A DNA stretch of 64,000 nt from Lentilactobacillus buchneri (GCF_018314255.1 NZ_CP073066.1:806001-870000); one strand, 5' to 3'. Shown: positions 8,258 to 17,657, counted from the stretch's first letter. A program made the numbers and translations. The notes: generated from the sequence alone by a model not told the origin.

Positions 8258-9070
8258 ATGAAGCGAAATTATCGGGGGCTTTTTTTCACGCCTTATATTT
8301 TGTGGCTGGCAATGTTTGTCATCGCGCCAGTTGCCCTAATCATCTATTATTCCTTTTTTAATATTCACAATCATTTCACTTTCGCGAACTACCAGGAGTT
8401 CTTCTCGTCAGGAACGTATTTGACGATGACGGCCAATTCGGTTCTCTATGCCTTTTTGATTACCCTGTTCGCAATCTTGATCAGTTATCCAATGGCGCTG
8501 GTGATCAGCAAATTAAAGCACCGCGACTTGTGGATTCTGTTGGTGATTTTGCCAACGTGGATTAACCTATTACTGAAGGCCTATGCATTTATTGGCCTCC
8601 TCAGCCACGATGGCTTAGTGAATGATTTGTTCCAATTCTTTGGCATCCCTGCCCAGCACATGCTGTTCACTGACGCCAGCTTCATTCTGGTCGCCGCCTA
8701 TATTCAAATTCCGTTTATGATCCTGCCAATCTATAACTCGTTGACCGATATCAGCGATTCCTACATCCGCGCCAGCCGCGATTTGGGCGCCACCAAATGG
8801 CAGACACTGACCAAAGTTATCATTCCTATGACCATGCCGGGAATTAAGTCCGGTATCCAAATTGTTTTCATTCCATCGCTGTCACTCTTCATGCTGTCCC
8901 GATTAATCGGTGGTAACAAGGTCATCACCTTAGGAACGGCGGTTGAGGAACACTTCTTGACGACGATGAACTGGGGAATGGGTTCCACGATCGGCGTGGT
9001 CCTCATTATCTCGATGGTCATCGTGATGCTGTTGACCAACACCAAGCGTAAAAGGAGGCGGACATCGTGA
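8258..9070 (+). CDS. potB: Spermidine/putrescine ABC transporter permease PotB
   Basis: This 270-residue inner-membrane permease has six predicted helices. The conserved EAA-type loop that docks on PotA is seen at about residues 169-185 (YIRASRDLGATKWQTLTKV). The basic end RKRRRTS is cytoplasmic. The ribosome site GGGGGGCGGAAC precedes the ATG. Its stop overlaps the GTG start of potC by four bases. Confidence 0.94.
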   Translation: MKRNYRGLFFTPYILWLAMFVIAPVALIIYYSFFNIHNHFTFANYQEFFSSGTYLTMTANSVLYAFLITLFAILISYPMALVISKLKHRDLWILLVILPTWINLLLKAYAFIGLLSHDGLVNDLFQFFGIPAQHMLFTDASFILVAAYIQIPFMILPIYNSLTDISDSYIRASRDLGATKWQTLTKVIIPMTMPGIKSGIQIVFIPSLSLFMLSRLIGGNKVITLGTAVEEHFLTTMNWGMGSTIGVVLIISMVIVMLLTNTKRKRRRTS

Positions 9071-9888
9071 ACGATAAGGCTTCCAGAACCGGTAAAATTT
9101 ATATCACCATTGTCTTTTTGCTATTGTATATTCCAATCGTCTATTTAATTCTGTACTCATTCAGTAAGGGCACTACCATGACCAATTTCCAGGGCTTTTC
9201 GCTGAAACACTATGGTGAATTGTTTAACGATAAACGGATGCTGGCAATCTTCTTGAACACGATCCTGATTGCTCTGCTGTCTTCGGTCTGCTCGACGATT
9301 ATCGGCACCATGGGGGCACTGGCCGTCCATAATGCCAAACGGCGCCACGAAAGAGAAACCCTCCTATCACTAAACAGTATCCTGTTGGTATCACCAGATG
9401 TTATCATTGGTGCCAGCTTCTTGATCTTCTTTACCGCCCTCAAGCTGCCGCTGGGATTCTGGTCAGTGCTGCTAAGCCACATTGCCTTTGAAATTCCAAT
9501 TGTCCTACTGCTGGTTTTGCCAAGGTTGGACGAAATGAGCCCGTCGATGACCAATGCCGCGATGGATCTTGGCGCCAGCCCGGCCCAAATTTTAAGTAAA
9601 ATCGTCCTGCCTTACATTCAACCGGGGATTATTGCCGGCTTCTTCATGACAATCACCTATTCGTTGGATGACTTCGCGGTCACCTTCTTCGTAACGGGAA
9701 ATGGCTTCACCACCCTGTCTGTGGAAATCTATTCAAGAGCCCGCCAAGGTATCAGTTTGGAAATCAACGCGTTGGCTGGTATCATGTTCATCTTCTCGCT
9801 CATCTTAGTTGGCGTGTACTATTGGATTGAGACCAGAAACACTGCCTCGACTGGTAAGAAACCAATTGTGGAGGTGACTGACCGATGA
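9067..9888 (+). CDS. potC: Spermidine/putrescine ABC transporter permease PotC
   Basis: This second permease of the polyamine importer (273 residues, six predicted helices) carries the EAA-type docking loop near residues 160-178 (NAAMDLGASPAQILSKIV). It starts with GTG inside the end of potB (GTGA overlap, with AAAGGAGG upstream in the potB coding region). It ends in an ATGA overlap with potD. The tight coupling indicates equimolar assembly with PotB. Confidence 0.94.
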   Translation: MNDKASRTGKIYITIVFLLLYIPIVYLILYSFSKGTTMTNFQGFSLKHYGELFNDKRMLAIFLNTILIALLSSVCSTIIGTMGALAVHNAKRRHERETLLSLNSILLVSPDVIIGASFLIFFTALKLPLGFWSVLLSHIAFEIPIVLLLVLPRLDEMSPSMTNAAMDLGASPAQILSKIVLPYIQPGIIAGFFMTITYSLDDFAVTFFVTGNGFTTLSVEIYSRARQGISLEINALAGIMFIFSLILVGVYYWIETRNTASTGKKPIVEVTDR

Positions 9889-10955
9889 AAAAATTTCTCG
9901 CAGCATTGATTGCCATTCTGGCGTTGTGCGCCGGCTTGGCTTATGGCAGTAATCAGCTCACCAAATCAACCGGGGATACCGGCAATAAGGTCCTTAACCT
10001 CTACAATTGGGGCGATTACATCGATCCCAGCCTTTTGACCAAATTTCAAAAGGAAACCGGCTACCACGTCAACGTCGAAACCTTCGACAGCAACGAAGCG
10101 ATGTACACCAAAATCAAGCAAGGTGGGACCAGCTATGATCTCACCGTTCCAAGTGAGTATATGGTTGAAAAAATGAAGGCCGATCACATGCTGATTCCAC
10201 TGGACAAATCACGTCTGGTTGGCATGAATCATTATGGCCGCTCATTTCTCAACAAATCCTTTGACCCGCAGAACAAATACTCCATCCCCTACTTTTGGGG
10301 AACACTGGGGATTATTTATAACGATCAATATGTCAAACCGGGATCCTTGGAGCATTGGAACCAGCTTTGGAGTAAGAAATACCGGAATGATATTATGTTG
10401 ATTGATTCAGCGCGGGATATTCTGGGTTTTTCCCTCATCTCGATGGGTCAATCAGTCAACACAACCAATTCAGCTGAACTGATCAAGGCCAAGGACAAAC
10501 TCAATCGTTTGTCACCCAACGTCAAAGCAGTGGTGGCCGATGAAATTAAAATGTATATGGCAGAAGGTGAGGCACCGGTGGCCGTTGACTGGTCCGGTGA
10601 AGCATCGGAAATGATGTCCCAGAATTCGCATCTGCACTACGTCGTCCCCACCGAAGGGAGTAACATGTGGTTCGACAATTTGGTGATTCCAAAGACGGCT
10701 AAACATTTCAAGGCAATTTACGCCTTCCTGAACTTTATGAACAAACCGGAAAATGCCGCCCAAAACGCCGAGTATATCGGTTATTCAACACCAAACATGT
10801 CGGCTTTTAAACTGCTGCCAAAGGCCACCCGCGACGATAAACAGTTCTACCCAACCCAAAATGTGATTGACCGACTGCAGGTCTACAGTAACTTGAGTCC
10901 GCAGAAAGTCCAAGAATATAACGATTTGTATTTGGAATTCAAGATGCACCATTAA
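9885..10955 (+). CDS. potD: Spermidine/putrescine-binding protein PotD
   Basis: This 356-residue extracellular substrate-binding protein captures polyamines for PotBC. It has a signal-like hydrophobic N-terminus (residues 3-20). A Cys at residue 16 is not in a clear lipobox (LALC), so lipid anchoring is uncertain. The mature part begins with the family's LNLYNWGDYIDPSLL motif and contains SYDLTVPSEYMVEKM, typical of PotD/PotF. Trp and acidic residues for polyamine contact are present (AVDWSGEAS). It is the last gene of the operon, and no convincing terminator is seen before the next gene. Confidence 0.93.
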   Translation: MKKFLAALIAILALCAGLAYGSNQLTKSTGDTGNKVLNLYNWGDYIDPSLLTKFQKETGYHVNVETFDSNEAMYTKIKQGGTSYDLTVPSEYMVEKMKADHMLIPLDKSRLVGMNHYGRSFLNKSFDPQNKYSIPYFWGTLGIIYNDQYVKPGSLEHWNQLWSKKYRNDIMLIDSARDILGFSLISMGQSVNTTNSAELIKAKDKLNRLSPNVKAVVADEIKMYMAEGEAPVAVDWSGEASEMMSQNSHLHYVVPTEGSNMWFDNLVIPKTAKHFKAIYAFLNFMNKPENAAQNAEYIGYSTPNMSAFKLLPKATRDDKQFYPTQNVIDRLQVYSNLSPQKVQEYNDLYLEFKMHH

Positions 10956-11024
10956 CCCGGATTAAATTCTTAATTGGTCTTTGACCGCCAAATGCATTAA
11001 ACTGATAACGAGGTGAAAATAATA

Positions 11025-11354
11025 ATGGCAAAGAAAAACATGCGACAAGAAATCATCATTGATATGGACGAATTTATCGTCACATACGCAGCAACCCTCT
11101 TGGATCCGAACCAGAACCTTTCCGAGTTGGTGTATAACACAGCAAAAGAAGATATTACAAAGTGGGACGACTTATTCCACGACCAAGGATTTGGCCGCAA
11201 AAATAAATTTATCAACATCGGCCGAGGCTACTTAAGAGATGCCCAAAACTTGGACGCTGAAGAGGCGGAAAAGCAAGGCGACCAGTTAGCCCAAGAAGCC
11301 ATCGATTACTTGGGAAAGCACACGGACTTTTTCGAGAAGTGGAGAACAGACTAG
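11025..11354 (+). CDS. Hypothetical acidic protein, 109 residues
   Basis: The protein is soluble and helical, with many acidic residues and no recognised domain. The ATG at 11025 is chosen over a GTG at 11013 because GAGGTG lies eight bases upstream. It follows potD by about 70 bp and may be read through from it. Its TAG stop (11352-11354) is the first three bases of a threefold array of R1 repeats. Confidence 0.66.
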   Translation: MAKKNMRQEIIIDMDEFIVTYAATLLDPNQNLSELVYNTAKEDITKWDDLFHDQGFGRKNKFINIGRGYLRDAQNLDAEEAEKQGDQLAQEAIDYLGKHTDFFEKWRTD

Positions 11355-11925
11355 AGCGCGACAGAGCGCGACGAGACCCGGTTAGGGCCCAGAACATAAG
11401 CGAAGAATACCAATGATGAACGGTCTTTGTTCATCGTTGGTATTCTTTGTTTATGTGGCCGGGCCCTGGGTCGTCGGAGCGTATTTCAAAGGCCGAAGGG
11501 ACTTCGAAAGAACATAACAAACGCGACAGAGCGCGACAAGACCCGGGTTGACCCCACCAAGTAGGCTAGGCCGTTTTCATCCGGCCGTCGGAACATTAGC
11601 GAAAACATCCAATGATGAACGGTCTTTGTTCATCGTTGGATGTTTTTGTTTATGTGGCCGGGCCCTGGGTCGTCGGAGCGTATTTTAAAAGCCGAAGGGA
11701 GCGCAAAAGAACATAACAAACGCGACAGAGCGCGACAAGACCCGGTTAGGGCCCACCAAGTAGGCTAGGCCGTTTTCATCCGGCCGTCGGAACATTAGCG
11801 AAAACATCCAATGATGAACGGTTTATGTTCATCGTTGGATGCTTTTGTTTATGTGGCCGGGGTCAGGGTCGCCGGAACGTATTTTAAAAGCCGAAGGGAG
11901 CGCAAAATGACCTAACAAACGGGCC
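11352..11925 (+). repeat. R1 repeat array, three tandem copies, starting on a TAG stop codon
   Basis: Copies begin near 11355, 11522 and 11721, spaced 166 and 199 bp. Each holds a hairpin with GATGAAC-loop-GTTCATC at the apex: GAATACC / GGTATTC arms in copy 1, AACATCC / GGATGTT in copy 2 and the similar AACATCC / GGATGCT in copy 3. Each ends with GTCGTCGGAGCG or close variants, then GCCGAAGGGA and ACAAACG. Copies 2 and 3 carry an extra small stem (GGCCG-TTTTCATC-CGGCC). The stretch from here to 12064 has no gene, only the region upstream of the MFS exporter. Confidence 0.88.
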
Positions 11926-12064
11926 CCACGTTCCCAAACATAAAGAGTAAGAAACCCATTGCACCCCAAAAGAACGCCCACAAGCTTTTTCCACCAAAAC
12001 TTCCCAACTTTGCGTCATAATAGACCTAATCAAAATATGAGAATTCTGGGGGGAAGGGCTCAAA

Positions 12065-13501
12065 ATGAATCACACACCTGCACAATCAACGACACAAAAA
12101 AATGGTTGGTGGATTTTGGTTTCCATCGGCATGTTTGCATTCATGTCGAACCTGGATTCCAGCATCGTCAACATTGCCATGCCCATCATGGCCAAACAGT
12201 TGCATGTCCCGATGAATCAAATTGAATGGGTGGTTTCGTCATACCTGATCGTCTTAACTGCACTCTTGCTATTTTTCGGTAAACTCGGCGATATCTATGG
12301 CAAAATCAAAGTCTTTCGAATCGGAACAGTCGTCTTCTTGCTTGGGTCATTTCTGTCTGGCCTGCAAATCAATTTTCCGTTCCTGCTGGTCGGTCGCTTT
12401 ATTCAGGGAACCGGAGCAGCGATGACTTTATCCAACACTTACGGCATCACCACGTCCACCTTTGGTATTAAGGAACGTGGCCGGGCAATGGGCTTTGTTG
12501 GAACCTTCGTGGCTTTGGGGGCAATCGCCGGGCCCGGACTTGGTGGCCTGATTCTTTCAAGGTTATCTTGGGGCTACATTTTCTGGGTTAACCTCCCCAT
12601 TGGCATTGTTGCCGTCATTCTGGGCGCCATTGTCATGCCCAAGGCTTATCAAACGGTGCCGGGAACCATCGATTGGCTAGGTTTCATCAATTTCTCACTG
12701 ATGATTATCGGCTTGTTCCTCGGTGTCTTCATCGGCCAAGAAATTGGCTATGGGTCGCCAATTGCACTGGCATTATTTGCCTTAGGGCTCATCACCATGT
12801 GGGGCTTTTTCCACGCCGAAAAACGGGCCAAGAATCCATTGATGCCGCTGTCTTTGTTTAAAATCAAGCCATTCACCTATGGCCTCGGGGCCGCTGTTTT
12901 GATCTTTCTTTCCAATTTCTTCACTGTAATCATCGTGCCGTTTTACCTGGAAGATGCTCGGCACTTGTCAGCTGGCGAAGCCGGCGCATTGCTGATCATT
13001 TTCCCGGTCGTCATGGTGTTTGCCGGCCCGTTTGGCGGTTGGTTGGCTGATCACTTCTCGCCAGCCGCAACTGCCACCGGTGGTCTGTTGATCGTCGCTG
13101 TCGCCCAAGCCATGTATTTCTTCTTAACCCTAACCAGCCCAATGTGGGTCTACGTCGTCATCACGATCATTATGGCTTTTGGCACCGGCTTGTTTCAGTC
13201 GCCCAACAGCGATATCGTCATGTCGGTGGTCCCAAAGGATTCATTGGGAAGTGCCGGGAGTTTGAACGCCCTGGCACGGAATGTTGGCATGATCTCTGGT
13301 ACTGCCTTATCAACCAGTGCCCTATTTATCGCCATGAGTGTCAAAGCCGGATTCCATGTCACCAACTATTTACCAAACCAGCCGGAAGTCTTTATTTTCG
13401 GCATGCACGTTGCCTTTGCGGTTTCACTGGTGATTATCCTTGGCGCTTGGGTGCTGTCAATCATGCAAGGCCGAACCGTCAAACCTGGTGATTTGAAATA
13501 A
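12065..13501 (+). CDS. MFS multidrug-type exporter, DHA2 (EmrB/QacA) family
   Basis: This 478-residue proton-coupled exporter has about 14 predicted helices, the number for the DHA2 family. Motif D1-like LDSSIVNIAMP lies near residue 26, motif A GKLGDIYGKIK near residue 73, and motif C ALGAIAGPGLGG near residue 151. The ribosome site GGGGGGAAGGG lies shortly before the ATG. Substrate cannot be read from the sequence; drugs, bile acids or organic acids are typical for the family. It is convergent with the P-type ATPase and shares a bidirectional terminator with it. Confidence 0.9.
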   Translation: MNHTPAQSTTQKNGWWILVSIGMFAFMSNLDSSIVNIAMPIMAKQLHVPMNQIEWVVSSYLIVLTALLLFFGKLGDIYGKIKVFRIGTVVFLLGSFLSGLQINFPFLLVGRFIQGTGAAMTLSNTYGITTSTFGIKERGRAMGFVGTFVALGAIAGPGLGGLILSRLSWGYIFWVNLPIGIVAVILGAIVMPKAYQTVPGTIDWLGFINFSLMIIGLFLGVFIGQEIGYGSPIALALFALGLITMWGFFHAEKRAKNPLMPLSLFKIKPFTYGLGAAVLIFLSNFFTVIIVPFYLEDARHLSAGEAGALLIIFPVVMVFAGPFGGWLADHFSPAATATGGLLIVAVAQAMYFFLTLTSPMWVYVVITIIMAFGTGLFQSPNSDIVMSVVPKDSLGSAGSLNALARNVGMISGTALSTSALFIAMSVKAGFHVTNYLPNQPEVFIFGMHVAFAVSLVIILGAWVLSIMQGRTVKPGDLK

Positions 13502-13589
13502 CCATTTGGTCAGTTGAAAGATCCCTTGATTTTGCCGGTAACGATGCGTTTTGATTATCGTCATCAATCTTTGTAAATAGTCCATAAAT

Positions 13590-13629
13590 AAAAAGTGAGA
13601 CCTGGCGTTAAGCCGGATCTCACTTTTTT
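13590..13629. terminator. Bidirectional terminator between MFS gene and P-type ATPase
   Basis: AAAAAGTGAGA pairs with TCTCACTTTTTT and CTGGC with GCCGG across a short loop. There are A-runs before and T-runs after, so it works in both directions for the convergent genes. Confidence 0.9.
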
Positions 13630-13631
13630 GC

Positions 13632-16352
13632 TTACTTAATTTTAGTTGCTTGTCCCTTACGCTTCCGGTACTCAATTCTTCCCAGCTTGATAATTTCGGT
13701 CACAACCAGCACGATAAACCCTGCGATGGTTGGCACAACCCAGCCATAGAAGAAGTCGATGCTACCAGTGTGGAAGACGTCTTGCATAAACGGAATGTAG
13801 AACATGGCAGCTTGAAGGGCCAACAGAATTCCGATGATGATAAACGCCATCTTGTTCTCGAAGAAATGCTTGGAAATAATTGGATAGGAGTTGCGAATAT
13901 TGAACAGATAGAAAATCTTACCGAAGATAATGATGTTGACCGCCATGGTACTACCCAGAACAGCTGTCAGGACACCCGAATCAACAAATCGATCGAAGGT
14001 GAAGATCCCAAGGGCGGAAATTAAAATCGACACGTAGGTAATTTCGAAAACGTCCATTTTTCCTAAAATCCCTTTGGCAACATTTCTTGGGCCACGGATC
14101 ATGATCGACTCTTCAGCCGGTTCAAAGATAAACGCAAATTGAATGGTCAATGCCGAAACCGTGTTAATCCACAGCAGTTGCGTTGGGAACAACGGCAACT
14201 CTTGTCCCATAATCATACTGATCAGGACAACCAGGCCTTCAGCAAAACTGGTTGGCAGCAGGAATCGGATTGTCTTTTGAATATTATCAAAGACATGCCG
14301 GCCTTCAGCAACCGCATCAACGATGGTTGTGAAGCTATCGTTAACCAGCACCATATCGGCAGCTTCCTTGGCAACGGCAGTTCCTTTAATCCCCATCGCA
14401 ATTCCAATGTTGGCCTGCTTCAGAGCGGCGGCATCGTTGACCCCGTCACCGGTCATGGCAACGATTTTGCTGTTGGCCTGTTGGGCCTTGACAATTCGCA
14501 GTTTGTTGGCTGGTGTGGTTCGGGCAAAAACATTGTAACGGCCGATGTTCTTAATTAAATCTTCGTCGGACATTTCATCAATCTCCGGCCCGGTGATGGC
14601 ATGAATACTTTCATCCAAGTCCAGTTTGCGGGCAATCGCTGATGCGGTATCCGGGTGGTCTCCGGTAATCATATTAACCTTGACGCCGGCACGGCGAAGG
14701 CTTTGAATCGAAGGAATCACTTCTTCACGAGGTGGGTCAATAATCCCGACGACCCCACTTAATTGAATGCCGTCCGCAATCTTGTCCTGGTCAATCTCGT
14801 CCACATCTGTGGAAACATTTTTGTATCCCAGGGCAACCACTCGCAAACCTTGCTCAGTTAATTTGGCAACCCGTTCATACCAAGTCTGGTCATCAAAGTT
14901 GGGGTCACTTTGTTTGACCATGTCGAAAATGGTTCCCGGTGCGCCTTTAACCATTAACTCGTGATGATCATTTTCCTTGATCAAGCGGGCACTGTATCGG
15001 TACGCCGAATCAAATGGCAGCGTATCCACTTCATCGACTTCCGGCTCACGGCCGATTAATTTGTGAAATAAGGTCGTTAACGCACCATCAGTCGGCTCAC
15101 CGTTTAATTGCCATTCGCCATCGGTTTGCACCAACTCGGCATCGGTGGTTGTCCCGGCAATGTCGACCAAGTCGCGGAATTGCTGGTCTTGTTTCCAGTC
15201 ATATTTTTGACCATCCAATAAGACGTCCCCATCAACGCCTTTATCACCGGCAATAAATCCAACCCCGGTAACTTGATAATGATGTTGATCGGTAATCACG
15301 TCGGTAACCGTCATTTCGTTCTTGGTCAACGTTCCAGTCTTATCAGTGTCAACAATATCCACAGCACCTAAGGTTTCGACGGCGGGCAGCGTTTTGACAA
15401 TCGCCCCTTTTTTGGTCATCACCTGAACGCCTCGAGCCAAAACAACGGATGTCGAAGCCGGCAGTCCTTCAGGAATTGAGCCCACCACCATTGTGATAAT
15501 CGCTATGGTCAAGGTTGGCAGACTGTAAATCTTGGTGTAGAGACCGAGGACAAACAGCAAAATGGCAATCGCCACAATAAAGAGTGACAGGTTAATCCCT
15601 AATTTGTTCAAATTCCGCATCAACGGTGTCACCTGGGTCTTCACCTCGGCAACACTTTGTTGAATCTGACCAATTTGGGTATCCTTACCAGTTGCAATCA
15701 CAATTCCGACCCCGGATCCCTGAGTCACCGCTGTTGAAGCAAACGCCATGTTGGAGCGTTCTGCCAACGGAACCGAATCCTTGTTAATCGGATCTTCGGT
15801 CTTTTCAACGGAGTTACTTTCACCGGTCAAAGTCGATTCTTGAGCCCGCATATTGTCTGCGGAAATCAGGCGCAAATCAGCCGGAACCGCGTCCCCAGCC
15901 TCAAGGTTAACCAGATCTCCCACAACCAGTTCCCGGGCCGGCACTTCAATCTTGTGGCCGTCACGAATCACATAGTTCTGGCTCACCAACAGTTCCTTGA
16001 TTTTGCTTAACGCATTGTCAGCCTGCATTTCTTGGAAGAATCCAATAAACGCGTTGGCAATAATAACGATCCCAATAACCGCCGAGTCTGAATAGTGATG
16101 CATGAACAGCGTAATCACAGCCGCAGCGATCAAAATGTAGATGATGCTGTTGTTAAATTGCAGTAAGAACTGCAGCAGCTTGCTTTTCTTCTTGGCGGTT
16201 AATTCATTGTAACCATCTCGAGCCAGGCGTTTAGCCGCCTCTTGCTCGCTAATACCGTCCTCTTCGTTGGTCTGATACTGTTTTACCAACTCATCGGTAC
16301 TTCTCTGCCACAACTTTTCATCGGGAGGAACCTCGTTCATATTGTCTGCCAT
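13632..16352 (-). CDS. P2-type cation-transporting ATPase (calcium-pump-like)
   Basis: This 906-residue P-type pump has an N-terminal cation_ATPase_N region, TGES near residue 176, PEGLP in helix M4 near residue 294, and the phosphorylation site DKTGTLT near residue 337. The hinge TGDGVNDAAAL is present, and there are about ten membrane helices. In helix M6 the motif is LLWINTVSALTIQF, whereas Ca2+ pumps of the SERCA type have N-x-x-T-D there. The key Asp is Ala, so the ion is uncertain. The ATG at 16352 is preferred to a GTG at 16364. The promoter sits directly beside an IS30 element. Confidence 0.88.
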   Translation of the reverse strand: MADNMNEVPPDEKLWQRSTDELVKQYQTNEEDGISEQEAAKRLARDGYNELTAKKKSKLLQFLLQFNNSIIYILIAAAVITLFMHHYSDSAVIGIVIIANAFIGFFQEMQADNALSKIKELLVSQNYVIRDGHKIEVPARELVVGDLVNLEAGDAVPADLRLISADNMRAQESTLTGESNSVEKTEDPINKDSVPLAERSNMAFASTAVTQGSGVGIVIATGKDTQIGQIQQSVAEVKTQVTPLMRNLNKLGINLSLFIVAIAILLFVLGLYTKIYSLPTLTIAIITMVVGSIPEGLPASTSVVLARGVQVMTKKGAIVKTLPAVETLGAVDIVDTDKTGTLTKNEMTVTDVITDQHHYQVTGVGFIAGDKGVDGDVLLDGQKYDWKQDQQFRDLVDIAGTTTDAELVQTDGEWQLNGEPTDGALTTLFHKLIGREPEVDEVDTLPFDSAYRYSARLIKENDHHELMVKGAPGTIFDMVKQSDPNFDDQTWYERVAKLTEQGLRVVALGYKNVSTDVDEIDQDKIADGIQLSGVVGIIDPPREEVIPSIQSLRRAGVKVNMITGDHPDTASAIARKLDLDESIHAITGPEIDEMSDEDLIKNIGRYNVFARTTPANKLRIVKAQQANSKIVAMTGDGVNDAAALKQANIGIAMGIKGTAVAKEAADMVLVNDSFTTIVDAVAEGRHVFDNIQKTIRFLLPTSFAEGLVVLISMIMGQELPLFPTQLLWINTVSALTIQFAFIFEPAEESIMIRGPRNVAKGILGKMDVFEITYVSILISALGIFTFDRFVDSGVLTAVLGSTMAVNIIIFGKIFYLFNIRNSYPIISKHFFENKMAFIIIGILLALQAAMFYIPFMQDVFHTGSIDFFYGWVVPTIAGFIVLVVTEIIKLGRIEYRKRKGQATKIK

Positions 16353-16400
16353 TAAATGTATCACCTTTCCTTTTACAAAAATAAGATTGTTGTTAAGAGT

Positions 16401-16432
16401 ATTATAATATATTACTCACCTCAATTGTCAAA
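16401..16432 (-). promoter_or_regulatory. Promoter of the P-type ATPase with AT-rich repeat
   Basis: On the minus strand TTGACA (16432-16427) is followed by GAGGTGAGTAATATATTATAAT. The TATTAT/TATAAT at 16401-16410 is a likely -10. The TAATATATTACTCAC word (16405-16419, plus strand) covers the spacer and recurs on the far side of the IS element. Confidence 0.6.
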
Positions 16433-16434
16433 TC

Positions 16435-17605
16435 AAGTGCAACACTAAGAATCTATTCTTAGAAGTGGTCTAGTTGCTAAGCTAGTTCAGGCATTAGATC
16501 GGCTGGGCAGCGATAGTTCAATGACCGCCGTAGCCGGTTGTTTAAGGTATCTTGAGCCAGCTGAATGTCAATGAGTGAGGCCGAAGCCAAGGATCTGCCC
16601 TTCGGGAAGAACTCGCGCAAAAGGCCGTTAGTGTTCTCATTGGTTCCACGTTCCCATGGTGAATAAGGATGGGCAAAGTAGATGTCAGTTCCCTTGACTT
16701 GACTCAAGCTTGAGAACTCAGCACCATTATCAAAAGTAATGGTTTTAAAGTGCTCGGTTCCATAGTCATATAAGGTATTCTGGAGGGCTTTCAAGCAAGT
16801 GTCGGCATGATAATTGGGAAGTTTAACGATGATCTCTAAGCGACTAACACGTTCAGTCAAAGTCATTAATGCTGGCTCAGATTCAACCCGTTTGCCTTTG
16901 ACCAAGTCACCTTCCCAGTGTCCAAGCTCTTGACGCGCTTGAACCATGGCGGGACGCTCTTCGATTGAATGGCCCAGATTTTTCTTATTGATTCGATGAT
17001 GCTTTGCCCCGGGGCATTTAATCCGGCGACGTAGTTTAGCTGGTAGGTCTGAATTGCGGATAACTAAACGCTGGTCATCAATATACCGGTACACCGTCGG
17101 TGTTGAGGGGCAGACAAGCCTTGGGTGATCAGTCTTGAATTGGTGGACAAAAGTATCCACACTATGCATCCTGGGACGCGCTTTTAAAGCTGTCACCAAA
17201 GCATTACAGAAGGTTTGACAATGATCAAAGAGTCCACGATAACAGCTATTTAGTCGGTGCTTACGATAAATTGCTTCACCAGTTTCTGCCAGATATGACT
17301 GTTCAAAGATATGAGTACTAGCGTTAATCTGTGTCGTTGTCCCACGTTTTAATTCACGTGAAATCGTGCTGGGATTACGATGAAGGGCCTGGGCAATCCG
17401 GCGGATAGACCAATCTAAGTCCCTTAGGGATTCAATTCGACCACGTTCAGCTAAATTGAGTTGGTGATACTGATTAGATATGATATTCTTAATTCGGGTC
17501 ATGAAGATACCTCTTTCTTGTTTGTGGTGAATTAAGAATAGGTCTTCATGGCCTTTTTGACTAGTCTGAATAAAGAACTGGTCTAGTAGAGCAGGTGTTG
17601 CACTT
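16435..17605 (-). mobile_element. IS30-family insertion sequence, apparently complete
   Basis: The element of about 1170 bp holds one transposase gene. The ends AAGTGCAACAC (16435-16445) and GTGTTGCACTT (17595-17605) form a perfect 11-bp terminal inverted repeat. Subterminal GGTCTAGTTG and GGTCTAGTAG are seen at both ends. No 2-3 bp target duplication can be assigned with certainty. It lies between the P-type ATPase promoter and a hypothetical gene; its left end is two bases from the ATPase -35 box. Confidence 0.85.
16477..17502 (-). CDS. IS30-family transposase, intact
   Basis: This 341-residue DDE transposase has an N-terminal helix-turn-helix (about residues 19-52, IRRIAQALHRNPSTISREL). 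The catalytic core has Asp in HWEGDLVKGKR, Asp in TFDNGAEFSS and Glu in NENTNGLLREFF, the IS30 arrangement. No frameshift or internal stop is present, so it could be active. The start ATG follows a GAAAGAGG ribosome site. It is transcribed toward the P-type ATPase, so outward read-through could affect that gene. Confidence 0.95.
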   Translation of the reverse strand: MTRIKNIISNQYHQLNLAERGRIESLRDLDWSIRRIAQALHRNPSTISRELKRGTTTQINASTHIFEQSYLAETGEAIYRKHRLNSCYRGLFDHCQTFCNALVTALKARPRMHSVDTFVHQFKTDHPRLVCPSTPTVYRYIDDQRLVIRNSDLPAKLRRRIKCPGAKHHRINKKNLGHSIEERPAMVQARQELGHWEGDLVKGKRVESEPALMTLTERVSRLEIIVKLPNYHADTCLKALQNTLYDYGTEHFKTITFDNGAEFSSLSQVKGTDIYFAHPYSPWERGTNENTNGLLREFFPKGRSLASASLIDIQLAQDTLNNRLRRSLNYRCPADLMPELA

Positions 17606-17621
17606 CAATTTTAAATCGAGG

Positions 17622-17636
17622 TAATATATTACTCAC
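17622..17636. repeat. Second copy of the TAATATATTACTCAC word beyond the IS
   Basis: This is a perfect 15-bp match to 16405-16419. Here it forms part of a 12-bp palindrome GTAATATATTAC (17621-17632). It may be an operator copy separated from the ATPase promoter by the IS30 insertion. Confidence 0.5.
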
Positions 17637-17657
17637 TACTTTTGGTATATAAAAATC

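Noticed and set aside
11352..11925. CRISPR array
   Set aside because: The repeats are long (166-199 bp), palindromic and only three; there are no short regular repeats with unique spacers and no cas genes. The nuclease-helicase at 34 kb is far away and stands alone.
13650..15256. Plus-strand frames opposite the P-type ATPase
   Set aside because: Antisense shadows of a well-conserved gene; no ribosome sites or domains.
16405..17636. 15-bp target-site duplication of the IS30 element
   Set aside because: The direct repeats are 15 or more bases away from the IS ends, and IS30 elements make 2-3 bp duplications.
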